A stretch of 64,000 bases of DNA from Ligilactobacillus ubinensis (GCF_024160875.1 NZ_JAIULA010000001.1:165283-229282), one strand, 5' to 3'; positions 34,722-42,326 are shown, numbered from the stretch's first letter. Notes: a model not told the origin generated them from the sequence alone. Numbers and translations: made by a program.

Positions 34722-34828
34722 CAAGCTTAATAATCATACTCGCCTGCATAGCAATAGCAGGCGCATACACATTATTTTTCGAACACAAAAAAGAGCCGAT
34801 TGAAGTCGGCTCTAACGAAAAATGTTGA
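34718..34828 (+). CDS. 36-residue membrane micro-ORF
   Basis: ATG at 34718 overlaps the upstream stop. The product has one strong hydrophobic segment (about 3-21) then a charged tail. Its 3' half contains a 7-bp inverted repeat (GAGCCGA/TCGGCTC) after an A-run, which could instead be a minus-strand terminator. A weak ribosome site keeps confidence moderate. Confidence 0.4.
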   Translation: MTSLIIILACIAIAGAYTLFFEHKKEPIEVGSNEKC

Positions 34829-34870
34829 GTAAAAATTTCTACACTTTCATTTTAACACGGAGGGCGAAAA

Positions 34871-35659
34871 ATGGAAAATCAAATAGCAAAAAAAGAAAGT
34901 ACAGTTTTCAAAGCTGAATATATGGCCAACAACGAAAAGGTGAAATTAACACCGCAGACAGTGCGTCAAACGTTGGTACATGGCAACGGAAAAATCACAG
35001 ACCAAGAAGTGACGATGTTTATTACGCTTTGCAAGTATCAACATTTAAATCCTTTTTTGAATGAGGCATACATCATCAAATTTGGAACACAGCCCGCACA
35101 GCTTATCACGTCAAAAGAAGCTTTTATGAAACGCGCAGAATCAAATCCTCAATATGACGGAATTAAAGCTGGAATTATTGTTCTAAGAAAAGAAGAAATC
35201 GTATATAGCAACGGAGCATTTAAGCTTAAAGATGATGAATTGGTAGGCGCTTGGGCGGAAGTGTATCGCAAAGATAGAAAAGAACCACATAGAGTTGAAA
35301 TTTCGGTTGGCGAGTTTAATAAATCACAATCCACATGGAAAACTATGCCAGCAACTATGATTCGCAAAACCGCAATGGTTAATGCACTCCGTGAAGCTTT
35401 TCCAGAGGCATTAGGCGGTCTTTACACAGAAGATGATCGCAACCCTAACGAAGGACCCATTAAAGATGTAACACCACAGGCCAACAAAGCTAATGATTTG
35501 CTAAAAAGTGCAATTGAACCACCAAAGAAGGTAGAACAAGTACATGATCCACGAGATGAAGAAGTAGAAGAAGTAGACATTTTCAGAGAAGCGCAAGAAC
35601 GAGAAAAAGCTGAAAAGGAGGTATTAGACAATGCAAACAATCCAGTTGAGTCAAGATAA
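34871..35659 (+). CDS. Phage recombination protein, RecT/Bet single-strand annealing family
   Basis: This 262-residue protein has the Bet/RecT core (VTMFITLCKYQHLNPFLNEA, SKEAFMKRAESNPQYDGI, MIRKTAMVNALREAFPE) and a charged C-terminal tail. It anneals complementary single strands during phage recombination. Its 3' end overlaps the PD-(D/E)XK nuclease gene by 29 bases, the normal partner arrangement. Confidence 0.93.
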   Translation: MENQIAKKESTVFKAEYMANNEKVKLTPQTVRQTLVHGNGKITDQEVTMFITLCKYQHLNPFLNEAYIIKFGTQPAQLITSKEAFMKRAESNPQYDGIKAGIIVLRKEEIVYSNGAFKLKDDELVGAWAEVYRKDRKEPHRVEISVGEFNKSQSTWKTMPATMIRKTAMVNALREAFPEALGGLYTEDDRNPNEGPIKDVTPQANKANDLLKSAIEPPKKVEQVHDPRDEEVEEVDIFREAQEREKAEKEVLDNANNPVESR

Positions 35660-36461
35660 CTACTACACTTCAGACATTAACAAAGAATATATGTCTGTTT
35701 CACTGTTCAAAGATTTCCAAAAGTGTGAAGCTGCTGCATATGCCAAGTTAACAAACGCTTGGAAACCCGATAATAATGTCACGGCATTATTAGCTGGCAA
35801 TTATGTACATTCGTATTTTGAGAGTGAAGAAGCGCACGAGAAGTTCATTGAAGCACACCAAGATGAGATGATTTCTAGTCGCGGAGCTTCAAAGGGGAAG
35901 TTAAAAGTGCCATATCAAATTGCACAACAAATGGTTGAGCGGCTTGAATCAGAAAAAGCATTTCAAAATCTGTATTTGCCAGGAAGAAAAGAAGTAATCG
36001 TAACTGGCAAAATTGGTGGGATTAAATGGCGAGGCAAAATTGATAGTTTGGTTTTGGAAAATGATTATTTTTGCGATATTAAGACCAATCAAGATTTCCA
36101 TAAAGGGTATTGGGATCCCGATGAACGTCGCAAAGTACCGTTTGTAAAAGCATATGGCTACTATATGCAAATGGCTATGTACAAAGAACTGATTAAGCAA
36201 ACGTTTGGTAATGATTGTATGCCGTTCATCTTTGCGGTTTCTAAGCAAACGCCTAGTGACATTATGGCTATTAGCTTTAATAGTCAACAAGACGAGTTAG
36301 AGCTTGAAAATGCTATGACAACTATTGAGGCCTTTCAAGAAAGGTATAGAGCAATTATTGAGGGTGTAGAAACACCTGATAGATGTGGAAAATGTGATTA
36401 TTGCAGATTGACTAATAAAATTGTCGATTTTGTTAACGCTTCAGATATCGAGGTGGAATAA
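35631..36461 (+). CDS. PD-(D/E)XK exonuclease-like protein (DUF3799 type), RecT partner
   Basis: This 276-residue protein has the nuclease core GKIDSLVLENDYFCDIKT, where the Asp and Asp-x-Lys form the catalytic motif, preceded by an N-terminal helix and VTGKIGGIKWRGK. A C-terminal cysteine trio CGKCDYC might bind a metal or iron-sulfur cluster, as in AddB-type nucleases. It should resect DNA ends for the RecT-type protein. Confidence 0.85.
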   Translation: MQTIQLSQDNYYTSDINKEYMSVSLFKDFQKCEAAAYAKLTNAWKPDNNVTALLAGNYVHSYFESEEAHEKFIEAHQDEMISSRGASKGKLKVPYQIAQQMVERLESEKAFQNLYLPGRKEVIVTGKIGGIKWRGKIDSLVLENDYFCDIKTNQDFHKGYWDPDERRKVPFVKAYGYYMQMAMYKELIKQTFGNDCMPFIFAVSKQTPSDIMAISFNSQQDELELENAMTTIEAFQERYRAIIEGVETPDRCGKCDYCRLTNKIVDFVNASDIEVE

Positions 36462-36463
36462 AT

Positions 36464-37156
36464 GTGAGCTTAACTAATCAAGGTATAGCAAAGTCATACA
36501 CGAAAGATAAATTAGAAGTAGGGCTACTAGACCAAATCAATGTTGAACGTCTTTTAACGATGTATCAAGGTGATTTAAGCAAGGTTCAGGTTGAAGTTAT
36601 ATTTCCTGATCCAAGACGAGTTACTAAAAAGCAACGAGCACTCTATTATGCGTTACTAGGCGATATATACGCTTGGAGCGGTCATAGTGTCGAGTTCCTA
36701 GATGAGTTATTCAGAGCTAAATACACAATTGAAACTTTGGGTGATGTAATTAGCCTATCAGACGCCACAGAGTCAACCGTGAGCGACGCTAATAAGCTTT
36801 TGGATATAGTTATAGATTTCATGTTCAAATGGCGTGTACCGTTCAAATACGGCTATGAACTACTACCTAAAGAAGAAAACTGGTATCTATATCGCTGTTG
36901 CAAATATCGGGTGTGTTGTATATGCGGAAAACATGCAGATATACACCACGTAGATGTTCTAGGAGCAGGGCTTAATCGAAACAAAGTAGATCATACTAAA
37001 AGACATGTTTTGCCACTATGTAGAAACCATCACGGACAAATTGAACAATATGGAAATGAGAAATTTGGAGAACTATATAAGATACCAACTACAGGAATTA
37101 AATTGGATGAGCAAACGCTAAAGGAGATTGGAGTGAAAGGCGATTATGGCAAATAG
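36464..37156 (+). CDS. Putative HNH nuclease of the recombination module
   Basis: This 230-residue protein starts with GTG after GAGGTGG. The C-terminal third has a zinc-stabilised HNH pattern: CCICGKHADIHHVD, then HVLPLCRNHHGQIEQYG. The N-terminal part (VEVIFPDPRRVTKKQRALYYALL) resembles proteins found beside RecT in lactobacillus phages. It may process recombination intermediates. Confidence 0.8.
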   Translation: MSLTNQGIAKSYTKDKLEVGLLDQINVERLLTMYQGDLSKVQVEVIFPDPRRVTKKQRALYYALLGDIYAWSGHSVEFLDELFRAKYTIETLGDVISLSDATESTVSDANKLLDIVIDFMFKWRVPFKYGYELLPKEENWYLYRCCKYRVCCICGKHADIHHVDVLGAGLNRNKVDHTKRHVLPLCRNHHGQIEQYGNEKFGELYKIPTTGIKLDEQTLKEIGVKGDYGK

Positions 37157-37176
37157 AACTTATTTTCAAAATAAAT

Positions 37177-37197
37177 AGCCCTCAATGTAAGAGGGCT
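37177..37197 (-). terminator. Terminator after the minus-strand micro-ORF
   Basis: AGCCCTC/GAGGGCT stem (37177-37183 with 37191-37197), followed on the minus strand by TATTTATTTT. It lies 9 bases after the micro-ORF stop. Confidence 0.7.
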
Positions 37198-37205
37198 TAA
37201 ACGCA

Positions 37206-37337
37206 TTACGCTTTGCGTGGAGGAGTTCTTTTATAAGGCTTTTGTTTTTTAGGACCTTTTGAAGGACCTACTGGAACGGTTTTAGGACCAGTTTTATGAG
37301 GATGTTCAGGAAAATGTCTATGTTCAGAAGTAGCCAT
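37206..37337 (-). CDS. 43-residue Pro/His/Lys-rich micro-ORF, antisense to the early operon
   Basis: A minus-strand ATG at 37337 opens a 43-residue frame that ends at 37206 and has its own terminator. The product is very basic, with histidines in the first third (HRHFPEHPHK) and GPK/VGPSKGPKKQK-type repeats after it. The ribosome site is weak (GAGATGA), and its AGAG lies in a small ATCTC/GAGAT hairpin (37344-37361) that might hide it. No family is recognised. It fills the gap between the HNH gene and the metallopeptidase gene. Confidence 0.5.
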   Translation of the reverse strand: MATSEHRHFPEHPHKTGPKTVPVGPSKGPKKQKPYKRTPPRKA

Positions 37338-37390
37338 AGTTATCATCTCTTTTCTAGAGATAATTTTATAACAAAAAGGAGACTATTAAA

Positions 37391-37699
37391 ATGAAAAAGA
37401 TAAAAATTGGTGGGATTATTTACAAAGTTGAAAATGTAAAAAGACTCGAAGATGACAACCAGTCAGCGTGGGGGGTAACACAATATGAAAATGCTCACAT
37501 TTCAATTAGAGACAAAATCGAAAAGCAAAAGTATTATCAAACGATTATTCATGAGGCACTTCATGGAATGCTACATGAAGCAGGTGTTGACAATCTAGCC
37601 AACGATGAAAGCCTTGTAACCCCGCTAGGAAACATGCTTTATCAGTTTATTGTTGACAATCCTAAGCTGATTGAGAAGATCAATAACTTACCGTTTTAG
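37391..37699 (+). CDS. Small zinc metallopeptidase-like phage protein (HExxH)
   Basis: This 102-residue protein has the zinc motif HEALH (His54, Glu55, His58), with a downstream acidic region as in ImmA/IrrE-like or minimal gluzincin-type phage proteins. AAAAGGAG precedes the start. It might cleave a repressor or another small regulator. The target is unknown. Confidence 0.75.
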   Translation: MKKIKIGGIIYKVENVKRLEDDNQSAWGVTQYENAHISIRDKIEKQKYYQTIIHEALHGMLHEAGVDNLANDESLVTPLGNMLYQFIVDNPKLIEKINNLPF

Positions 37700-37710
37700 G
37701 AGGTTGGACT

Positions 37711-38589
37711 ATGGCTCAAAGGAGAATGTTCAGTAATCGAATTACTAACAGCGCAAAATTTTTAAAAATGCCGCTTAGTAGTCAAGCTTTATATTTCCAT
37801 CTCGGATTACATGCTGATGATGATGGAATAGTTGAAGCGTTCACAATAATGCGACAAGTTGGAGCAGTCGAAGATGATCTTAGAATTTTAGCAGCAAAAG
37901 AGTTTGTTGTAATACTTAATACAGATCTAGTTACCTTTATTACTGATTGGAGTGAAAACAACCGGATTAGAGCTGACAGGAAAGTCGACTCAATTTATAA
38001 AAATATGCTTTTAAAAATTCTTCCTGAAGCAGAAATAATCAAGCCTAAACCTCGTGCTGACACTGGTAAACCAACTGGACGTCCACTGGACAACCAATGG
38101 ACCGCACAGGTTAGGTTAGGTAAGGATAGGTTAGGTAAGGATAGTAAAACAATAGATCAGGTTCAAAAACCGAACCGTGATCGTGTCAGCCATCTTGAAA
38201 ATGATTTTGATAAGCTCTGGTCTCTATATCCAACAGGCAGAAAGCAAGGGAGAAAAAAAGCTTTTGCAGCCTATCAACGAGCTATTAAGAATGGAACGAC
38301 AAATAAGCAGATTCAAGATGGAATTGTTAATTATAAAAAAGAAATCAAGATTCAAAAGACACCAATTAACTATATCAAACAAGGCTCGACGTGGTTTTTC
38401 AATGAATGTTGGTCGGACGAATTTAACTTCACTCCACCAACTCAAAAACGAAATGGTCGAGAAGTAGTTCAAAAAGAAACACTGCCAGATTGGGCTAAAG
38501 AAGATCACGTTGAAGAAGAAAAACCTAATGACGAAGACAAAAGTAATCGCATAGCCGAATTGATGGAACAAATAAACAAAAAGGAGTGA
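37711..38589 (+). CDS. Phage replication protein (DnaD/replisome-organiser type)
   Basis: This 292-residue protein has an N-terminal winged-helix-like region (SNRITNSAKFLKMPLSSQALYFHLGLHADDDG), a linker encoded by tandem 15-bp repeats (RLGKDRLGKDS), and a C-terminal DnaD-like helical region (WSLYPTGRKQGRKKAF...TPINYIKQGSTWFFNE). It probably binds the phage origin inside its own gene and recruits the host helicase. No phage helicase gene is seen nearby. Confidence 0.78.
   Translation: MAQRRMFSNRITNSAKFLKMPLSSQALYFHLGLHADDDGIVEAFTIMRQVGAVEDDLRILAAKEFVVILNTDLVTFITDWSENNRIRADRKVDSIYKNMLLKILPEAEIIKPKPRADTGKPTGRPLDNQWTAQVRLGKDRLGKDSKTIDQVQKPNRDRVSHLENDFDKLWSLYPTGRKQGRKKAFAAYQRAIKNGTTNKQIQDGIVNYKKEIKIQKTPINYIKQGSTWFFNECWSDEFNFTPPTQKRNGREVVQKETLPDWAKEDHVEEEKPNDEDKSNRIAELMEQINKKE
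38114..38143 (+). repeat. Two tandem 15-bp repeats, possible replication origin iterons
   Basis: GGTTAGGTAAGGATA occurs twice back to back, with a further partial copy just before. It encodes the RLGKD repeat in the replication protein. Iterons within the initiator gene are a common phage origin layout. Confidence 0.6.
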
Positions 38590-38594
38590 AGAAC

Positions 38595-38804
38595 ATGGAG
38601 CAAATGACAAGCTTTGAGTTAGAGCATTTGAATGAAAAAATTGATGAAATTCAATCTGAATTTGAAAGCTTCAGCAGTGGATACAGACGCGCAGGGGTGG
38701 AAAAACAAGCTGAAAAGGTAGTAGAAGCCTTAGACACATTACACAAAGAATTAGACAACAAATATGATGAGGTATGGGCTGAAGAACAGGAGTTTCCGAT
38801 ATGA
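38595..38804 (+). CDS. Small acidic helical phage protein
   Basis: This 69-residue protein is very Glu-rich and likely coiled-coil. It starts at the ATG at 38595, eight bases after AAGGAG; a GTG at 38586 overlaps the site. The stop overlaps the next start. Confidence 0.6.
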   Translation: MEQMTSFELEHLNEKIDEIQSEFESFSSGYRRAGVEKQAEKVVEALDTLHKELDNKYDEVWAEEQEFPI

Positions 38805-38995
38805 GAGAAATATCGCATGACTTAGCTAAAAGCATAGTTGAACTAGAAAAATCAGCATATCAAGCAGGAGTTAATAACTCTAGCCTAGATGACGTTAAAG
38901 AACGCCGACAAGCAGTTATAAAGTTAGCAACAAAAATGTACGACAAAGGCAGAAATGAGGCCTTTGAGGATATCAAGAAAGAGATGGGTGTTTGA
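38801..38995 (+). CDS. Small helical phage protein
   Basis: This 64-residue protein starts at an ATG overlapping the TGA of the previous gene. Predicted helical. No family is recognised. Confidence 0.55.
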   Translation: MREISHDLAKSIVELEKSAYQAGVNNSSLDDVKERRQAVIKLATKMYDKGRNEAFEDIKKEMGV

Positions 38996-38996
38996 G

Positions 38997-39311
38997 ATGA
39001 AAAAAGCAGTTATTACGATAATTATAGTTGTTGGGGTTATTATTTTTGGAATTGGTAGTTGTTCGTATTGGTATTTAAACCATACAGCTAGTGGCGTTAG
39101 AACCGTAAAGGATTTTAAATCTGAAACAAGTAATGGTATTGAGCGTGAAATCACTGTCTACAACGCAGACGGTAAAGCGATCATGCACTTTAAAGGAAAA
39201 TTTGATATATCACATAGTAGCCGTTCGTTGCAATATGTGGACCAACAGAATAGAAAACACAATATTTACTTTGGTGATAACACAACTGTAATTGTGAACG
39301 AGTTGAAATAA
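38997..39311 (+). CDS. Small membrane-anchored phage protein with beta-rich domain
   Basis: This 104-residue protein starts at the ATG at 38997, one base after the previous stop codon. A transmembrane segment (about 3-20) ends in IGSC, a possible lipobox; the remainder is a beta-rich exported domain (REITVYNADGKAIMHF, KHNIYFGDNTTVIVNE). It may be a surface protein. Confidence 0.6.
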   Translation: MKKAVITIIIVVGVIIFGIGSCSYWYLNHTASGVRTVKDFKSETSNGIEREITVYNADGKAIMHFKGKFDISHSSRSLQYVDQQNRKHNIYFGDNTTVIVNELK

Positions 39312-39345
39312 TGCCTATTGGAGCAATTAGAGGAGGTAAAAAGAT

Positions 39346-39549
39346 ATGTATGAAGTAGGAGACAAGAAATACTATCTAAAAATATTAGGCTGGTATGTAA
39401 GCTATGATTCCATGACAGGTAATATCACCCAAACTTCATGGAAAACCAATGCACATTCTTACACCCAATCAGAAATAGACGAGTTACAGAAACTAGCAAT
39501 ATTTCAACCAATAAACTTAGAAAAATGCAAGGAGGAGGCAGTGGATTAA
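39346..39549 (+). CDS. Small phage protein, DUF1642-like
   Basis: This 67-residue protein contains KYYLKILGWYVSYD and YTQSEIDELQ, a pattern seen in the C-terminal half of DUF1642-type phage proteins. It starts after AGAGGAGG. Role unknown. Confidence 0.55.
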   Translation: MYEVGDKKYYLKILGWYVSYDSMTGNITQTSWKTNAHSYTQSEIDELQKLAIFQPINLEKCKEEAVD

Positions 39550-39797
39550 TTGAAAATAGTAAAAGATTATGGACTAGTTGCAACGGAAAATGAACGCATA
39601 TATCGCCTATATTTGTCCTTAGAGCGAGTTTATTCCAACTCAAGTATTAATTACCAGTTGAAATTGTAAAATTGCGTCAGCACGATTTTAGAATGGTTAT
39701 ATTGAATTTTACAAAGGAATTTGAAGAACAAACACATACGGATATTAATTACGATATTTTGGAAAAAAAGGAAGCAACAAAAAAGCCGCCAATTTAG
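39550..39797 (+). pseudogene. Frameshifted small phage gene
   Basis: A TTG start at 39550, right after the previous stop and behind GGAGGAGG, opens a frame that hits a stop at 39667-39669. The next frame carries on smoothly from about 39651 (PVEIVKLRQHDF...) to a TAG at 39795-39797. Loss of one T in the run near 39649-39652 explains both. Restored, the product would be about 82 residues. It could also be a sequencing error or a programmed shift. Confidence 0.55.
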
Positions 39798-39803
39798 ACG
39801 GCT
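39778..39803 (-). terminator. Terminator of the TspO gene
   Basis: On the minus strand AGCCG/CGGCT with a ten-base loop is followed by TTTTTTG, six bases after the TspO stop. Confidence 0.8.
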
Positions 39804-39809
39804 AAGCAG

Positions 39810-40298
39810 TTAGTTTAATATGGCTACGCCAATCGTTAAATATGATGCAAATATGATCCATACAAAATAAGGAATGAACATAATGCTTGCTAGTGGACTT
39901 GTTTTGTAAAAATGAATGATACAGACCAAAACAATTAAATCAAGAATAATTATTACAGCGAAACCAAGCCAATACGCGTCATATTTGAAAAAAATAATAC
40001 TCCAAATAAAGTTAATAACTAATTGAGAGAAAAAGAGTACGTAATTAATAACTTTATCTTGTTGGATAGACGGGGTGTAATAAATTAAATATCCTGCTAT
40101 TCCGATAAGAGCATAAAGTATGGGCCACACGATTCCAAATAAATAGTCTGGTGGTGATAAAACAGGAAGGTTTAGACTATTGTAAATAGTTTTAATGTTT
40201 CCAGCAAATAACGCCGATAAACTACCAATAACTTCAATAACAATAATGAATATAAATAAGTAAATCCAATTGAATTTTATACTATTGTTCATTTTCAT
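39810..40298 (-). CDS. TspO/MBR family membrane protein (prophage cargo)
   Basis: This 162-residue protein has five transmembrane segments. Family hallmarks are LPVLSPPDYLFGIVWPILYALIG (the usual Pro-rich entry to helix two) and QLVINFIWSIIFF. TspO proteins bind porphyrins and sterols and act in stress responses. It is on the minus strand within a plus-strand early region, with its own terminator and an extended -10 (TGT plus TATACT) upstream, so it is likely expressed in the lysogen. AAAGGGG lies before the start. Confidence 0.85.
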   Translation of the reverse strand: MKMNNSIKFNWIYLFIFIIVIEVIGSLSALFAGNIKTIYNSLNLPVLSPPDYLFGIVWPILYALIGIAGYLIYYTPSIQQDKVINYVLFFSQLVINFIWSIIFFKYDAYWLGFAVIIILDLIVLVCIIHFYKTSPLASIMFIPYFVWIIFASYLTIGVAILN

Positions 40299-40436
40299 AT
40301 TCCCCTTTCTTAAGCGAAGTATAACATTAATATTTTAGTTATTCATTGATAGTGACTTTCATGGGAGATAATTAGAAAATTGAAAAATAAGAGGAATGGT
40401 CTAATGAATTGGGTGAAAATTTCAGGAGCGATTATG

Positions 40437-40934
40437 ATGGAAACAATAAAAAAGCATCTACTATCCCTAGTAGACACCAACCAAATTAATAATACCATAA
40501 AGGGGTGGCAGAGTGTGAATTTGTTAGCGGAATTAGACATCAAAACTACGAAGAAAAAAGTCGATGAGCTATTATCACAGTACAGAACATTTGTTAGACT
40601 AGCGGACGAAGAGTTTGAACCAAAGGTGACGACTACATACTCACTAGAGCCTAAGTCATTAACTAATCAAATTCATCGTCCAATTGAAAACGCAGTTGTA
40701 TTCAAGGTTACAGCTCAAGAAGAAATTTTAAAAATAAATAAGGCAATCAATAAGCTAAATGCCTATGACCGCCAAAGGCTTTATGATAAATATTTATGTA
40801 AACGTCAGTATCCTGACAAAATCTTAATAGCAAAATATATAGAGTCTGAAAGTGGATATTACAAATTGCTTGAAAGAGCACAATTGAGATTTGCTGAGTC
40901 ATACGAAAACGGTCGTTTGCTGAAGTTTTTATAA
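40437..40934 (+). CDS. ArpU-family late transcriptional regulator
   Basis: This 165-residue protein starts at the ATG at 40437 with AGGAG eight bases before; upstream in-frame starts (40380, 40404) lack spacing. The C-terminal part (INKLNAYDRQRLYDKYL ... ESESGYYKLLERAQLRFAESY) is a sigma-region-4-like DNA-binding segment, as in ArpU. It likely activates the late promoter through the repeat array that begins three bases after its stop. Confidence 0.85.
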   Translation: METIKKHLLSLVDTNQINNTIKGWQSVNLLAELDIKTTKKKVDELLSQYRTFVRLADEEFEPKVTTTYSLEPKSLTNQIHRPIENAVVFKVTAQEEILKINKAINKLNAYDRQRLYDKYLCKRQYPDKILIAKYIESESGYYKLLERAQLRFAESYENGRLLKFL

Positions 40935-40936
40935 AA

Positions 40937-40991
40937 TAGAGTTTTTGTGGAGTTTTCGTGGAGTAAACGTGGAGTTTTTGTGGAGTCAATC
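40937..40991 (+). repeat. Five tandem 11-bp repeats upstream of the late promoter
   Basis: Units start at 40937 (degenerate), 40948, 40959, 40970 and 40981, each with TGGAGT as core and mostly TTTTCG/TTTTTG after it. The exact 11-bp period is one helical turn. Position between the ArpU gene and a TTGACA box suggests activator binding sites. Confidence 0.8.
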
Positions 40992-41022
40992 CATGTTAAT
41001 ATGATATTGTTCAAATATTGAT

Positions 41023-41051
41023 TTGACATGGTGAACAGCCTCCTTTAAGAA
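41023..41051 (+). promoter_or_regulatory. Candidate late promoter
   Basis: A consensus TTGACA (41023-41028) has a poor TAAGAA (41046-41051) 17 bases downstream. A weak -10 with repeats upstream fits activator-dependent late transcription. Confidence 0.55.
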
Positions 41052-41056
41052 TGCGA

Positions 41057-41285
41057 CCTAGCGTGATCTAGGATATATCCCTATGCCAGTAGGGATATTA
41101 TGCAAGTATACTAAGCAGTTCCAGTTGCTTGATCAGTGACTGGGTTAGAAAAATCGGTGTGGGGCAGCACCACGTGCTTGCATTGGCAAATAGTCAAACC
41201 AAGTATTTCTTTCAATTTCATTTTCTTTGAAGATATTCCATATTGATGGAGTAAATAACACTAGCTCGCTTCGGCGAGCTTTTTG
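41057..41285 (+). ncRNA. Candidate structured RNA between late promoter and terminase
   Basis: Helices seen by eye: CCTAG/CTAGG (41057-41061 with 41068-41072), a perfect 9-bp hairpin (41075-41083 with 41090-41098), a perfect 7-bp long-range helix (41100-41106 with 41177-41183) enclosing AAGCA/TGCTT and GGTGT/GCACC hairpins, and a GC-rich terminator (AGCTCGC/GCGAGCT, 41263-41280, then TTTT). The 500-base gap 40935-41434 has no credible coding frame. It could be a processed leader RNA, a separate small RNA, or DNA structure such as a packaging site, which also lies in this position in many phages. Confidence 0.55.
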
Positions 41286-41434
41286 CTTATAAGATAAATA
41301 TATCGCAAATAGATGTGTATGCATGACTAAATGCACACAAATCGAATGCCCTCGCAATAATTGTTTATAGTAATTAATAGCATCTGTTTCAGGTGTATAA
41401 TTGTGAGATAAAATGATTACCGTGGGGTGCAAAA

Positions 41435-42304
41435 ATGAAAACTTTTTTTAAAAAATATTGGTGGTTAATATTAATATTTTTAGTAGGCATACCTTTGATT
41501 GTAAATATAGGCATAGGGTTAATTCCTGGAAATGGTAGCAATGATGGATGGTTAGGTTTTTGGGGAGGATATCTTGGCGCTGTAGTATCTATAGTCGGCA
41601 TCTTCTGGAGTGTTAACAAACAAAATAGCTTTGAAAAGTCATTGGAAAAAGAAAGAAATAAACCGATATTAGTACCAATTTCAAAGGATTTCAGAGACCT
41701 GCCTGTGACAACGGATTTAAAAAAGCTTACAAATTCGAAGGAAAGCTATAATGGAACTACGGACCTTTTTTCTGACCTCTTTTTTATGCTTGTAAACGGG
41801 AGCGGCAAAAATATATATGATATTCGTTGTGAATTTACAATGGTTAATTTAGAAAAACTAAAACCAATGTATAACCCAACGGTAAAGGGAACTAGAATAA
41901 TAGGAAATGAGAAAATTTCTATAGATATTAAGAAAAATGATGATATAGTATTTAATTTTACGAATGGTTATTCGACGTTAGAAAAACAGGATGTGGTTTA
42001 TACCATATCATATATCGGTGCTGGAGATCTAAAAAAGGTAAGTATACCTGTTACAATCTTTCCTTTTTTGAAAACTTATGTAGTATGGAATGTGGGAATT
42101 GCAAGACCGTTCTTAACGAGCGTTAAAAATATACTTCCATTTTACAAAGTCAGCCTTAGTTATAAAGATTTTGAACTTCGGGAACATAATATGACATTTG
42201 AAATAAATTTTTATGAGCTTACATACAAAGGAAATTTAGTGTTAATGAACAACTTTTACACATCCTTGAAGATAAAACCTGAGAATATAAATAATTTGGA
42301 TTAA
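41435..42304 (+). CDS. Membrane-anchored protein of unknown function, cargo between ArpU and terminase
   Basis: This 289-residue protein has two N-terminal hydrophobic segments (about 8-30 and 40-61) followed by about 220 soluble, beta-rich residues without known motifs. It follows a terminator and interrupts the usual ArpU-to-terminase order. It looks more AT-rich than the adjoining late genes. It may be a moron acting in the lysogen, for example in superinfection exclusion, but this is only inference from position and topology. Confidence 0.6.
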   Translation: MKTFFKKYWWLILIFLVGIPLIVNIGIGLIPGNGSNDGWLGFWGGYLGAVVSIVGIFWSVNKQNSFEKSLEKERNKPILVPISKDFRDLPVTTDLKKLTNSKESYNGTTDLFSDLFFMLVNGSGKNIYDIRCEFTMVNLEKLKPMYNPTVKGTRIIGNEKISIDIKKNDDIVFNFTNGYSTLEKQDVVYTISYIGAGDLKKVSIPVTIFPFLKTYVVWNVGIARPFLTSVKNILPFYKVSLSYKDFELREHNMTFEINFYELTYKGNLVLMNNFYTSLKIKPENINNLD

Positions 42305-42326
42305 ATAAAGGTGGTGATGATATGAC

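Noticed and set aside
40937..40991. CRISPR array
   Set aside because: Units are 11 bp and directly tandem, with no spacers; these are activator-type repeats.
41145..41432. 95-codon minus-strand frame in the late control region
   Set aside because: It runs straight through the GC-rich terminator hairpin and the long-range RNA helix, lacks a ribosome site and has no recognisable protein pattern.
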